A stretch of 64,000 bases of DNA from Limnanthes douglasii subsp. nivea (GCA_036936605.1 JAUPFV010000003.1:77484273-77548272); one strand, 5' to 3'; positions 21,500-33,905 are shown, numbered from the stretch's first letter. Translations and numbers: made by a program. Notes: a model not told the origin generated them from the sequence alone.

Positions 21500-23950
21500 T
21501 TTCTTTCAAAGTTTTTCATGTTTACAGCGAGGACTGCATTGATCAAAGGAGGTTGGCTTAATTTGTCCGAGTTGAAAAAAGAAAAAAGAAACAAGCCAGA
21601 ATTGTTGCTGGATTACCCGCGTCTTCGGTGACTCAAATTCCAGAACCACACATAAGCTCTTCATCTAGTAGACAATCTTTTTATCCTAAATGTAGCCCCA
21701 TTGCACAATCCCTGATCTATTTTCTCAGCAGCTAAGACTCCCTCTGTAAAAGTCATTAGCACTCGTAAACCTCCGTCAACTTTCATTCATATGGGGTCGG
21801 ATATCGGATAGAATACTCCTCGTAGGCTTACCAGACTTTCTAAGGCTAAAAGTAGTCATTTCACACTGGAGAAAGAAATGGAGAAACCATCAGAGATTCC
21901 TACTGATACCAACAGTCTCTCTCAACAAAAACCGATTGAGGGGGAAACCATCACAACTACTCTTCCAACCGTTTCATCTACTAAGCATTCTCACATTGAG
22001 GAAGATAACCCTGGTACTCAGGCTGGTGATCCAACAGAATTAAGACCACAAATGATATAAGAGAAGATCGATGACAGTGATAAAGGTACACCTTTGGAAA
22101 AATTGGACTATACCTGGGACACTCAAAAAGAAACTTGAAAAAAAAAGAAAAAGGACCCCTCTGATCTAATCTGAACCACTTCATGAATGTCTCATTGGGA
22201 ATATCTTACGTATACACTCATACAGCTAATTTGGATAAGCTTCGGAATAAGTGGGGCTTTTTTTAATCAATTAAAGTATGGATTCTGAGCCTTGAGGAGA
22301 CTCCGATGGACTACAAGGCAGGAAAGCTGGTGGTGTACACCAAAGTACTCAATTGGGGTCTTAAGTTTCCTTTGGACCAAAAAATTGTGAGATATTTTCA
22401 CTTAGTGAAACTATGCCCAAGTCAACTAAGCCCTAATGTTTGGTTTACACTTTTAGACAGTATTATAACTTCAAGGCTGGTTTGGTTTATTTTGGGCTGA
22501 GGGTAGTTTTGTAAAATGTTTTAATAATTTTGGAGTGTTTTGTGTTTAGTGTGAGGAGTAGTGAGATAATTAAGCAGTCTGCTAGTATTAAATCCTAATC
22601 ACCCTCATTAATGAGAGTGGTTAAGGTATTTATACCTTAATTATTGACATGTGGGCTTACTGAGTTGGATTGTGAAACCGGGTCGAATTCAAAGACCCAT
22701 TAGTTTTTAAGTAGATTAGCAAATAGCTTAGTCAAAAGTTATTTACGTTTGTCCTGTTCGGATTTATAATGGTGTGATATGGTCCGAATTACCCCTGTTC
22801 GGATTAATGGGTTGGCTGTGATTGTAATATCCGAACTCATCAAAGGCTATCAAATATTTCGATGCCCATATAGCAATTCGCCGCTGTGGTTGGTTTGTGT
22901 AGGAATAGTAACATTTATTACTTCAACATGGAAAATGATTATAAAGTAGTCAATGATTTATTGGAAGCTGATAAACCTTGGAGAACTTAGTTTCTCTTTA
23001 TTAGTGTTGCATGGGAACATGGCAGAAAGATTACCTCTAAAGGAAATCTAAGTATGCTTACAAGATACTGGAAGTCTTCATGTAAGTATTTCTATTTTAA
23101 AAGATTTCTTTTGTTAACTTCAAGTGCTTTCGAAGGTGTTTATCAACTAGATGACATCGGAAACTTCAATTTTAAAGATTTTGATTAAGTTTTCCCTCAA
23201 ACCGCTACCATTGCCAAAGTTGTGACACATGATGGGGCGTCGTTCGAAGTTTCAAATGAACATGATGAAATGGAATATGCAGTTTTAGGCTACATAAAGC
23301 CAATAGTTGACTTGGAGAGGCAGGTTATATCTCAAGTCAAGGATATTACTTCCCTTCCTAATCAAAACCAAAATTTACAGAGTACTATCGGAGCGGAGAA
23401 AGATAAGGTAGAAAATTTGAATAAGGAAGTGAAAAACCTTAAGGATGAGCTGGTTTAATCCAAATCCGATCACAATCAGTTGTAGCTCAAGTTTGCTGAT
23501 TGGCAAAAAGAGATCACCTCTTTGAAAGAGCAGCAGGCTAAAGATAAAGTTAGTTTTCAAAACAAAACTGAAGAGAAGAAAAAGGTTGAAGATCTTCTAA
23601 AGAAAAAAGAAGATAAAATTACGAATCTTAAAGAAAACATTGTAAAAAACATAATCAATGTTATAGATGCATATGTTGATGGTGTATTGAAGTCTATGGA
23701 TAAGATAGATGAATCCATTAAATCGGATATGGTAACGTTGTTTCATGAAATCTTTCCCAAGTGATCTCTATGGGATTTGGAGAAGTTTGTGTCGTATGAG
23801 CAAATTTATTTTCATACTATGTATGTTGGTAATAAATTAGGCGTTTCTTTGGATGAATCTGGATCTGATGATGAGACTAAAGAGGATTCTGATGATGATT
23901 ATTCAAAAAAAAAGGAAGAAAACAAAGGAGAAGAGGAAAAGAAGAAGTAA
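21500..23950 (+). pseudogene. Antisense ORF of element C (gypsy-type 'transposon' domain plus coiled coil)
   Basis: This ORF runs opposite to gag-pol. A polar leader (21878-22060, Ser/Thr/Pro/Glu-rich) precedes a frame with WGLKFPLDQKIVRYF and LCPSQLSPNVW (22306-22477), the signature of the family annotated in Pfam as 'putative gypsy type transposon' (PF04195). It is split by a solo LTR at 22478-22842. After the LTR, YKVVNDLLEADKPW continues the domain, then 23222-23764 is a Lys/Glu-rich coiled coil, and an acidic end (DESGSDDETKEDSDDDY) closes at about 23950. The order matches the antisense ORF at 60443-63353. Function unknown. Confidence 0.78.
22473..22847 (-). mobile_element. Solo LTR of the element A family with AAGGC target duplication
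   Basis: The LTR itself is 22478-22842 (365 bp), TGATGAGTTCGG... to ...AACCA on the minus strand. AAGGC occurs on both sides (22473-22477 and 22843-22847), a perfect 5-bp duplication. The translated antisense ORF resumes across the junction in register with its homologue near 62130, confirming the exact ends. A TATAAATA-like box is at 22627-22634 (minus strand). A solo LTR arises when the two LTRs of an element recombine and remove its body. Confidence 0.93.
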
Positions 23951-24284
23951 ACCGAAGGGAACTAGCCCTAAGGTTAATATTTTTTATGTATTTGTATTTT
24001 AACCTAAAGTCCTTGATATGTGCAAGGCATTTTGTTGTTTGCGGATCATATTATTTTGGGACTTCATGTGTATAAGTCCTTGGTGTATACAAGGCATTTT
24101 TTATGTGGATAAGATTTTAATTCAAATGTACTTTATATCCTCTCTATTTTTACCCATTACATGTCTTACTATGTGTTTTACTTTCATTAATATCTGATCT
24201 CAACCAAGTAATTAAGGAAATTTAAAATTTGAGAATCTTTACCCAACGTAAAACAAATTAAATATAATCAAGCTATTTGAGGAA

Positions 24285-24430
24285 ATTCCATTCAAAGGCA
24301 ACATAGTTTTAATCCATCTGATCCACTCAAAGGTAATCCATTTGAAGGCATTTTGTCTTTAATTCATCTAAGTCATTCAAAGGTAATCCATTTGAAAGCA
24401 TTTTATCTTTAATTCATCCGAATCATTGAG
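24285..24430. repeat. ~50-bp tandem repeats between integrase and antisense ORF (element C)
   Basis: The phrase TCAAAGGTAATCCATTTGAA with CATTTTGTCTTTAATTCATC after it starts at about 24327 and 24377 (50 bp apart), with a shorter variant from 24292 and a partial one after 24420. It lies in the gap between the convergent ends of pol and the antisense ORF. The other Tat element has a different, ~95-bp repeat at the same place. Confidence 0.85.
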
Positions 24431-24539
24431 TGGAATTCGGACACCTCATTAAAACCTCCCCACCCCACTAAGGTATGAAAGAGTATTCCCCCTGATATTT
24501 ACATTGAAGTAAATCAAAGTAAATATTTACAAGATAAGT

Positions 24540-25700
24540 TTATTCTAAATGTAACCTTAAGTGTTCAACATTCCAAGGGTGCTTCAAAAGGTTGCCTTCT
24601 TTGTCTAAAAGCTTGTATGTTCCTGGCTTGACCCTTTCATATACGATGTATGGTCCTTCCCAATTCGGAGCCAGCTTTCTAAACTTTTTCTCCTTAGTGT
24701 GTAAAAATAATTTTCTTAACACTTTGTCTCCGATTTGAAAGTTTCTTCTTCTTGTTTAAATGAAAACCTGCTCCTCATCAAGCCTTGGTAATGCATAGTT
24801 CTTAAATGATCTTTTACTCTTCTTTACTTAATTAAATCGAATTGATCCCTTACTTCCCTCATTATTTTATTCGGAATAATATTAAACTTTGAAAGAAGGA
24901 AAATTAGCCTTTATATGAGTAATTGCATCCATTCCACAAACTAAAGAAAATGGATATTTCTGCATGGATGTGTGGAGAGTGGTTTGGTATGCCCATAACA
25001 CTTTTTTGTAGATAACTTGGCCATTTTCCAGCAGATCCCTCCAAATTATTTTTCAAACCTGTTAGAATGTTCCGGTTTTCCACCTCAACTTGTCTGTTGG
25101 CTTGAGGATGAAATAGAGAAGAGAAACAATGTTGAATTCCACTTGTTGTACAAAATATTTCCATATCATTATTATCAAATTGGGGACCAATATCTGTAGT
25201 AATACGCTTGGGAATACCAAATCAAAAACATATGTTGAATAGATAAACTTTATCACTTCTTTAAATATCGTTATGGATAAGGGCGCAACTTTTACCCACT
25301 TAGATAAATAATATATTGCCACAATTATTGTACGACATCCCCTAGAAGCCATCGGAAGAGGTCTGACTAGATCAAGTCCCCATCTGTCAAATGGTATTGC
25401 TTTGCATACAAACTCAATGAGTACTGCTGGTACATGGATTGAATTTCTATACCTTTTACAAGGGTCACATCTTCTCACCAATAATAGAGGGCCAATAATA
25501 CCCTGCGAAGCATTTACTATAACAGAGTACTGCTTTAGCATTTACTATAACAAAGGACCAATAATACCCTGCCAAGCTTAATAGACACAATGTGTTGATC
25601 CTTCCCCATCATGTAGTTCTAATAAAAACACTTTGAGACTCATTGGATCTGAGGCAGCATAGCAGAAGTCTACTCAAAGATTTTTTATAAACAACCCCGA
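24540..25700 (-). pseudogene. Integrase of element C
   Basis: Minus-strand fragments in order: a C-x2-C remnant (RRCDPCKRY) in 25062-25541, IPFDRWGLDLVRPLPMASRG with the first catalytic Asp, YYLSKWVKVAPL, then at 24904-25164 FHPQANRQVEVENR, and the C-terminal APNWEGPYIVYERVKPGTYK with WNVEHLRLHL at 24540-24722. GP in the GPLPMA motif is changed to RP. Frameshifts separate the pieces. The gene would insert element DNA; the C-terminal part probably contacts DNA. Confidence 0.85.
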
Positions 25701-25879
25701 TTAGAACATTAAATCCAGAGCTTTGTACTTTATCTTTTTGGCAGACACTTTGTCTTAAGGTAAAAATTCTTCAGTGATAAATTCTTAGATCTCATTCCTC
25801 CAATATTTAGAGATGATGGTGGCTACTTGTAGATTTTCTCCCACTCCATCCTTCATTTCTGTAGTCGTGATTATGGAAG

Positions 25880-26876
25880 AACATTATTTTATAAGGATCC
25901 AAAGATATGCTTCGGAATAAGCTATAGTGGCTAAGGAGTCAGCCATTGAATTTTCCAATCTCGGGACATACTCGTATTTAATGTGTTTAAACCCGATTGA
26001 GATATCTTTCAAAATTTCTAAATACTTTATCTAGTGCTCTTTCATGGTTTCAGATTGTCCATGTGCCTGATGAATGAGTAGATGTGAATCACTAATCAAT
26101 CGTACTAGTTTGGCACCACATATCTGAGCTAACCTCAATCTAGTAATTGTTGCTTCATATTCGAAGTCGTTGTTGGATGCTCTGAATCCAAAACGTATAG
26201 CATGGTACATGGAATCACCATAGAGGGAGATTAATAGAATTCAAGCTCCACATCCCATTGTATTAGATCCACTATAAGTTCAGATAACCCATTCGTTCTT
26301 AAGCTTACTGGTTTGAGCTTTTTCACGAGGCCTCTTGGAGTGAAATTCAACTAAAACGTCATCCACAACTTGAGCTTTGATGGCAGTCTGTGGTAAAAAG
26401 TCAATATCATAATCTCCAAACTTAACTGACCACTTGGTCATTCTTACCAATATATCATTATTTTGTAGCACGTTCTTCAATTGAAAGGAAGTTCAAACTA
26501 TGATGGAATGTGCTTAAAAATAAAGCCTCATTTTTCTAGCAGTTATCACCAATTCCAATGCTATTTTTTCCGACTTCAAGTACCTTTTTTCAGCTTCCAA
26601 CAAGCTCTTACTTATATAGTATATTGTGCAGGGATAATTATCAACTTCTCGTACTAATACTGCACTCACAACATATTCTGATATGAAAAAATACATATAG
26701 AGTCTATCCTCATCTATAGGTTTAAATAATGTTCTGGGTGAATATAGGTGCCGCTTGACTTCAAGGAAATCTTGGTCACAATTTGGGGACCAACTGAAGT
26801 CTTTAGCATTTAAGACTTGGAAAAACTGTCCACATTTGTCCGATGACCTCGAAATAAACCTGTTTAATGCTGCCAA
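25880..26876 (-). pseudogene. RNase H and archaeal-type RNase H of element C
   Basis: RNase H (26280-26876) shows FRPYF-like remnants, YYISKSLLEAEKRYLKSEKI and MTKWSVKFGDYDIDF. The second domain (about 25900-26280) shows FRASNNDFEYEATITRLRLA and LVRLISDSHLLIHQ, the motif set of the additional RNase H of Tat elements. Stops near 26245 and 26030 interrupt it. Together with element A and element F this gives three copies of the dual arrangement in the window. Confidence 0.82.
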
Positions 26877-26891
26877 CCTTCTTGTTAATAT

Positions 26892-27761
26892 CTAAAGTTC
26901 TTTAGTATTCAGAGGTGGATCCATAATTAACAAAGCATTTAATTGATCTGGGCCAGGTTGGATGCCCTTTTCATTTATAATGTAGCCTAGAAATTTCTCG
27001 GATCGAACACCAAAGGTACATTTGATAGGATTTAATTTCAAGTGGATGTTTTTCAAGTTAGAAAACGTTTCTTGGAGGTCGACTATATTATCTTCCTCTT
27101 TATGGCTCTTAACAATGTCATTGATATAAACTTCGACATTTCTTCCAATCTGGCTAGCAAATGCCTTATTAACTAATCGTTGATAAAAGGCTCCAGCATT
27201 CTTCAACTCAAAAGGAATCACTTTATAACAATGAAGCCCCATATCATAGATAAAAGTAGTATGATCTTGATCATTCAGATCCATTTTTTTATTTGATTAT
27301 ACCCTTAAAAAGCATCCATAAAATATAACAACTTGTTTCCCGATATGGACTCTAATAGCTGATCGATCTGAGGTACTAGAAATGGATCCTTGGAGAAACT
27401 CTATTGAGTTCAGTAAAATCAATGTACATACGCCATTTTCCATTTATGTTTTGACTAGGACCAGGTTAGCTGTCCAACGAGGATATTGAGATTCTTTAAT
27501 ACGTCCCACCTTTGTTGACAAATCTACTTCTTGGACAATAGCTTTGGATTTTTCTCTGGAAAAAACTTTTCTTCTATGTATTACCGACCCTACTTCGGAT
27601 CTAACAGACAGTTTGTGACTAATCACGCTTGATGGTACTCCGGTTACATCCTCGTTACACCAAACAAACACATGTAGATTTTTAGATAACAAGGACAATA
27701 ATTTTTCCTTTAATTGTAATGATAGTTTGAATCCGACCCTGACACTTTTACCTTCTGCCAA
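26892..27761 (-). pseudogene. Reverse transcriptase of element C
   Basis: The linker and N-terminal part lie at 27444-27761 (KESQYPRWTANLVLVKT, SREKSKAIVQEVD). The palm and thumb lie at 26892-27284, with LKNAGAFYQRLVNKAFASQI, then VYINDIVKS and KFLGYIINEKGIQPGPDQLN. The catalytic box reads Y-I-N-D (plus coordinates 27118-27129), so the first Asp of YxDD is replaced by Asn, which should abolish catalysis. Frames break between the two parts. Confidence 0.87.
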
Positions 27762-27899
27762 GTGATGAACTTCAACTTCTTCAACTAGGATTCAAGAACT
27801 AGGAGCCTCCCTTGGATCATCTATCTCATTTTATCTGTTAGAAACTTCATTAACTTCTATTCTTTGTCAATTTTCATTGCTTCTAACGATTTTGGAGCA

Positions 27900-28519
27900 A
27901 GAGCAGTGACATGACATTTTCAGGCTATCTTTTGACTACTTCAGATGAGCCTACTTAGCCTCCCACCACATATTTCAAACATTGGTGGACTATGGATGCA
28001 ACTGTATGCATCTTAGATAGTCAAGACCTACCAAATATAACATTGTAAGATGTCGGACAATCGACTACTACAAGCAAAACTCTTACCAACTTCTTGAATG
28101 ATCCTTTGACTAACATCGGCCGAGTTACCACTAAATCCTACTATGGTCCTATTCTAATGTAGGATGATTGAGGGATTATTCATTTTTTTGTATGTTGATA
28201 GAATTAGAATATTTTCCGAACTACCTGTATTAATAAGGATTCGATGTATATCATTGCCCTCAATGGATGCTCTTATTACCACAACATCTTTATGTGGGCC
28301 TGTAATATTTCTCAGGTCATCTTCATCAAAGATAATGAATGGAGTCGGTCCTTGATAAAGATGTGCAGATATTTTCCCTTCTAATTGAGTAAGGAAGCTG
28401 TTTACATGCTTTTTTCTTGAGTAGCTTGAGGGTGCAGTCATGGTATATTCTCCGAAAATGGCTAAAGATTCAAAGAAGCTGCACAGATTGGATATTGTCG
28501 TTATTTCTTCCACTATCAC
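27900..28519 (-). pseudogene. Protease region of element C
   Basis: Minus-strand translation at 28154-28519: SLAIFGEYTMTAPSSYSRKK, FDEDDLRNITGPHKDVVVI, and HRILINTGSSENILILSTYK. The catalytic D-T-G-S-S reads N-T-G-S-S, so the nucleophilic Asp is lost. The remainder (about 27900-28150) is in other frames and includes the equivalent of YNVIFGRS. It is co-linear with the protease regions at 1844 and 55698. Confidence 0.82.
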
Positions 28520-28679
28520 CCCAACTTGGTTCCTATCTGGATCAAGGTCTACTTACTTCAGGTCTATATCAAATCCCTCCAAAATCATCATAGCATTTTC
28601 TTGTCAAGATTCTCCAATACTCTGCCCTGGAAACTTTAGTGATGCTGCTTGTGTTGTGCTTGCACTAGGCTGGGAGTGA

Positions 28680-30335
28680 ATGTTGACTTGTCTGTTACCT
28701 CCTTGCTTTTTAACAAAAACGGAAAACTTTTTTTTCAATCAAAGTTTCTACTTCTTGTTTTAGGGTTATAAAATCTTGAGTATCATGACCCACATCATTA
28801 TGGTATTTACAGAAACGAGTATTCTGAAATTTCCTTGAGAATTGAATTTGTATCGGCCTTTGGAAATGCACAACATTCTTAGTTCAGTCATAAATGGTGG
28901 AGACATTTTCATATAATTCGGTAAACCATTCAAGTTCCCAATGAATCCTTCTTGGTCTAGACGGTTGTACATGATTTGACTGATTTTTCCTAGGCCGATG
29001 TAAACCCTGTATGGAGTATTTAGGAATGTAATTGACTGTGGCTTGAGATTGAGTGCTGGTTTGAGGGATTGAAATTTTTGGAGTAGACCTATTCAGGTGC
29101 GGTACTATACACTTTTTGGTTTCTTCCACTGTGATTTGCCTTCCAACCTGATTAAATAATCATCCCTAGGACATAGTTTTTTTCCAAGTTATTGAATTAG
29201 CCAACTCACCCAATATTAAACCGTGCCTTAACGATGCAATAGCTACTTGTTCAAAACAATCAGCCAATCCGTTTTTTGTATTTACAAAACGGCTCCTGTA
29301 GTCTTTTAAGGATTCATTCGGTTCTTGTGCACAATGAATGATAGCATCACCATTGTCTTTAAGATCTTTACTTCCCACAAACTGCCTCCTGAAAGCCATC
29401 CAAAACATATCAAAGCTTTTTTATAGACCCTTGTGGTAAACTGTTATACCATTTTAAAGCACTCCCTTTAAAAGTATGCGAGAAGGCCCGACAATATAGC
29501 TTATCATCATCAATGTTCATAATGAAATTTTTGAATTGCTCAAGGTGATTATGAGGATCTTTACTAACATCATATTTCTCCATTTTAGAGCTATCAAACC
29601 GCCTTGGAAAATGTCCAGAGAGAATCTTTGAAGACAAAAGTGAGTGTCTCCAGTTATGGTTACGACTAAGCATATGGTTTTCATCAGGAGTGGTAAAGAT
29701 ACCTGGTTTGGATTGGATAACAAACTGATCACTTAACATATGATCAATTTCGTGGTTTGTCAATCATTTTAATTTACCTTGATATTTTTTTCTTTTACCC
29801 TTATCCCTTCATATCCATTTTCTTAGAATGTTTCTTGGTTAGCCTTTCTTTCTTCTTCTAGTGGACTTGATCGCTACTAGATGAAGAAGTAGAATTATCC
29901 AAATCCGACTATGTGGCAGAATTTTCGACAAAATCTAATGTGTTCATTAACTGATTAGCCCGATGTTCTTTCTTTAAAATTTTATGAGCCTTCAGAGATT
30001 GATCACTTTCATCCTATTTGCAGTTGTTATTCGGCTCGTCTATCACAATACATCCAGTTGAGAACTTCCCTTTTCATTCCATTTCAGATTGCCTTTGAGC
30101 CCTTAAAACATCAATTTCAGCCCTCGGCTGATCACGCTCGTCTTGTATGAACTGTATTCCCTCTGTATTATGATTGACATGTGAAACAGTAGCATGCTCA
30201 TTTTCACCTCTTATCCCCTTGTTGTCAAGAGAGTAGATTTCTTACATATCGAGATTCATGCCTCAAATAATTCCAAAGTGGAATCCACCATCGATGTATG
30301 ATTTGCAACTGTGGTTTCGAATAGAGCTATTCAGG
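28680..30335 (-). pseudogene. gag of element C
   Basis: Core segments are at 29166-29763: HFPRRFDSSKMEKYDVSKDP, LEQFKNFIMNIDDDKLYCRA, KWYNSLPQGSIK, then FRRQFVGSKDLKDNGDAI and SLKDYRSRFVNTKNGLADC. The C-terminal zinc-knuckle region near 28780-28830 reads CKYHNDVGHDTQDF: the last Cys is replaced by Phe. The N-terminal part (29770-30335) is scrambled, but QDERDQ-type codons near 30130 match the copy at 20740. Several stops interrupt the gene. Confidence 0.83.
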
Positions 30336-30345
30336 CACCTCACAC

Positions 30346-30362
30346 TCCCACTGTGGTCGCCA
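30346..30362 (-). other. Primer-binding site of element C
   Basis: TGGCGACCACAGTGGGA on the minus strand, six bases from the LTR end. The identical 17 bases occur at 20944-20960 beside LTR copy b. Confidence 0.72.
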
Positions 30363-30368
30363 ATCTGG

Positions 30369-30692
30369 TGATGATGAAATTTAATTTCGGGCTAGTTTTG
30401 GAAGATCTTTTGTTTATCTGGTATTAAATTCTTGATAGAATCTAGTGAGATAAATGAGATGTTTGTATTTAATATTCTTAGAAAACTTCAACATGTTTAA
30501 TGTTATTGGTTTAGTTATTTATACTCTTTTTTAGATCTATGGGCCATTCGGGTCGGGTCCACTATTCGGGTCATTCTCACAATCCCCCAAGCCCATAAGC
30601 CAATATACTAGGAACTTAGCTGAGTCACCAAGCTTACTTAGTTTACTGATATTCATCAAGTTTTAGCTATCTGGTCTGAATTATCCCTCTAA
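30369..30692 (-). repeat. 5' LTR (copy c) of element C
   Basis: The inner end TGATGATGAAATTTAATT at 30369 and the outer TTCATCA at 30658 give 290 bp with TG...CA ends. About 30 more bases (to TCTGAATTATCC) are still similar to copies a and b, so the true outer end may be near 30690. Copy-to-copy similarity is high, with scattered single-base differences. Confidence 0.8.
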
Positions 30693-32206
30693 ATAAATTC
30701 TGACCCATATTAAAGCAACAGACATCCAAAATAATCTGACTCTATCATACATGACATCTAAATGTTTCCAATTGAAACGTTTAAAAATAATAAAACCCAA
30801 ACATACCTCACATTTACATAGAAACAATACTTTCATAACCTAAACTGTCTCATATGTATATGTTATGGACAGCTAAATGTGTAAATAAATAAGCTGACAT
30901 TTAAGTGTCTACATATATAACCTCACATTTAAATTCTCAAGTTAATAATATGAAAACAAAATGTTCAAGTTTATAAATGAATGGTTTGGTCAAAAACTAT
31001 ATACGTAAATTTGAAACTTGGAAGCTAAATTTTAATTTAATAACATAACAGTTAAATTTTCAATTTAATAACCTCACAACTCAATTTTTTTAAAATTTAT
31101 TGATGAATTCTTTAGCCACAAGCTAAATATTTGAACTGGTCTTAAAATTAGTTATGTATACTTATCAAACAAGTAACTAACTTATATTTTATTCATGATA
31201 GCTAAATATATTCATCCAACGGATATATACAAAAATAGACATCCAAATGTAAAAATGTATAACATGACATCTAGATCTTAAAGTTAATAACTTGAAAGTT
31301 AAATGTATTGGTCTAACAGCTAAATACATAAACAAATGGTTAAGTATGTACGTATATAAGATAACAACTAAATTTTCAAGTTTATAGCATGATAGCTAAA
31401 TTTTCAATTTTATATATGAATTATTTGGTCAAAAAATAAATATCTGAACATAAAAAAAAATTGAAATCTAAATGGGTAAATAAGTAACATGTCAAAAGTT
31501 TTATGATAACCTTATAGCTAGATGTTTAATTTAATAAATTGACAACTAAATAATACATTTTATAGTTGATTTTTTTTTTGTCAATAACTAACTAATTAAA
31601 ATGGCTTCGTATATGTTTTGTATATTTTTGAGATAGTTAATAATATTTATTTTAGTCATGACAATTAAATACATTAACACAATAGCTGCATATATAAACA
31701 AACAACTAACTAACTGTGTAAATATAGTATACCTGGTTAACGCTGAAGTTAATACCATGAAGGTTAAATACATTGATCCAACAATTGCAAATATAAATAT
31801 ATAAGTTGACACAAAAACTCAGTACACAAACAGAAAACTAAATATGTAAATATATAACACGTAATACATAACTAAGAGTTAAATGTTCAAATAAATAAAC
31901 CGACATCTAAATGTTCAAGTTTATAGTTGAATGATTTGACCAAAAAAATGTAAATATAAAACTTGAGAGTTAAATGCTCAATGTAATAACATGGGAGCTA
32001 AATATTTAATTTAATAACTTTACAACTAAATATTTAATTTTACATGTGAATTATGTAACCAACAACTATATATTCGAATTGGTCTCATATGTAGTTATGT
32101 CAACTTGTCAAACACTTAAACAACGTATATTTTGTCCACGAAAATTAAATATATTCACTAAATATCTAAACAAATAAACAGACAACTAAATATGAAAATA
32201 TATAAA
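30693..32206. repeat. Array of degenerate ~30-bp repeats, first part
   Basis: Variants of AATAACATGACAACTAAATG followed by TTCAATTT(A)TA recur every 25-35 bases with heavy divergence, the constant words being CTAAAT, TAACAT and TTCAA. No reading frame of note. The same repeat continues at 33320 and 40930, so it was once one block that was later split by insertions. Confidence 0.75.
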
Positions 32207-33319
32207 TTCACAACCAATGGCGCATCCAGGAATTAAACCATATGGTGTCCTGGTTATTGTCCAAAAATTATTTCTTTTGTAGTGGAAATTGTAAAATGGT
32301 GTTGTAATATATTTTCATTTTCCATCTATATAAAAGTTGTTTATTTGTTTGAGTGAGTCTTCCATATTATTCTTGTCAATACTTTGAAGTACTATTATAA
32401 CATAAAAAGATAGAAGTTGACTAATAGAAGTATTGATTAGGATATTTATTATTAGTGAACCCGAGAGGCTATGTTGTTACGGTTTGATCGGGTTTTAGTT
32501 TGAGCTTTTCGCAATATACAGAGACTAATAGATGTATTTATTAGGACATGTATTTCTAGTGAACTCGAGAACCTATGTTGTTACGGTTTCATCTATAAAA
32601 CAAAATAAAAATTATGATTTATGCAGGTCTATTTGTTTCGAAATTGAACTCTACAGTTCTTTATCTTAAGAAAAAAATATAGATCAACCAATGTTAATCT
32701 TTGTAACTAGTGAATAGTAATAAAAGACATGTAGCAAAGCTTCAATTTTGAGAATTAATAACATAGAACCATAATAAATACCTTAGTGTTTGAAGCTTAG
32801 CTTGTAGTTAGAGTTTTCTAATTATAGTAAAAGAACAATTGTTCTAAAAGATTGTATCTTGTAGTTGGGGGGCGACCACAGAGGAACCAACCCGCTTGCT
32901 GATCAAATTTATATAAATTTATATTATTTTTTGAATCAATATATTTAAAATAAATAATATATATATCTATAAATTTATATTACTTTTTAATTAAGATATT
33001 TATTTATAGTAAAATATTATAGATGTGTATTTTATATATAATAAAAAATAAATGGTATACTAACATTATAATAATATTGATATGTTATTATATATATAAT
33101 AAAATATATAATAAAAATTTAATGATATAATAGTATAAATAACAAAAACTTAATTTAACTTAAAAATTTAAAGAATAAGAATCCACAGCTAGGTCTCGAA
33201 CCCAAGGTCTGTGGGTTCCTGACCTCATCTGATGTACTAAACATATTATTTATCGAGCTAGGTGGGTTCCTGGGACCCCACCCCACAAGACCCCACCTGG
33301 CTCCGCCTATGTTCATAAC
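32207..33319. mobile_element. hAT-like non-autonomous element with 8-bp target duplication
   Basis: The element spans 32215-33311 (1097 bp). The ends are imperfect inverted repeats: CAATGGCGCATCCAGG, and on the complement of the right end CATAGGCGGAGCCAGG, 12 of 16 bases matching. The flanks TTCACAAC (32207-32214) and TTCATAAC (33312-33319) form an 8-bp duplication with one difference, the size typical of hAT transposons. No transposase is encoded. The insertion lies inside the ~30-bp repeat array, which resumes on the far side. Confidence 0.78.
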
Positions 33320-33839
33320 TAAATGTTAATATTAATAACATGACAACTGAAAACACTAACCAAAAACTGAATACATAAAAATAATTAATCATGTAAATAT
33401 ACGATTTAACAACTAAATTTTCAAGTTAATAATCTGAAAACTAAAGTTTCAATTTTATATATGAAGAGTTTGGTCAATAGATAAATATGTAAACATAAAA
33501 CATTACAAGTAAATTTGTAAATAAATAACATGTTATAATTAAATTTAATAACCTTACAACTAAATGTTCAATCTATCAGCTTGATAACTGAATGTTGAAT
33601 TTTATAGCTAAATTCTTTGGCCAAAAACTAAAATTTTGCAATAATAGAATATGTATTGTATGTACTTTTCAAATATTAATACAAAAACTTAATAGTTGAA
33701 TAGATAAATAGAAAATTTTATGTCTGATATAACATGCTAGGGTAGATGTTGAAGCTAATAACATGGCGACTAAATACATTGACCAAACAACGGTACATAA
33801 ATAGACAACTAAATGTGTAAATAAGGTGGTAGTTGAATG

Positions 33840-33905
<66 letters not shown>

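Larger units (their letters stand above)
20967..30692 (-). mobile_element. Tat-like Ty3/gypsy retrotransposon, near complete (element C)
   Basis: On the minus strand: 5' LTR (30369-30692), primer-binding site (30346-30362), gag, protease, reverse transcriptase, two RNase H domains, integrase (ending near 24540), a ~50-bp tandem-repeat spacer, an ORF on the opposite strand (about 21500-23950), and the other LTR (20967-21283). Total about 9.7 kb. All ORFs are broken, and the RT active site reads YIND instead of YIDD. The antisense ORF is split by a solo LTR. The LTR sequence differs from that of element A, although the gag and primer-site designs are related. Confidence 0.9.
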
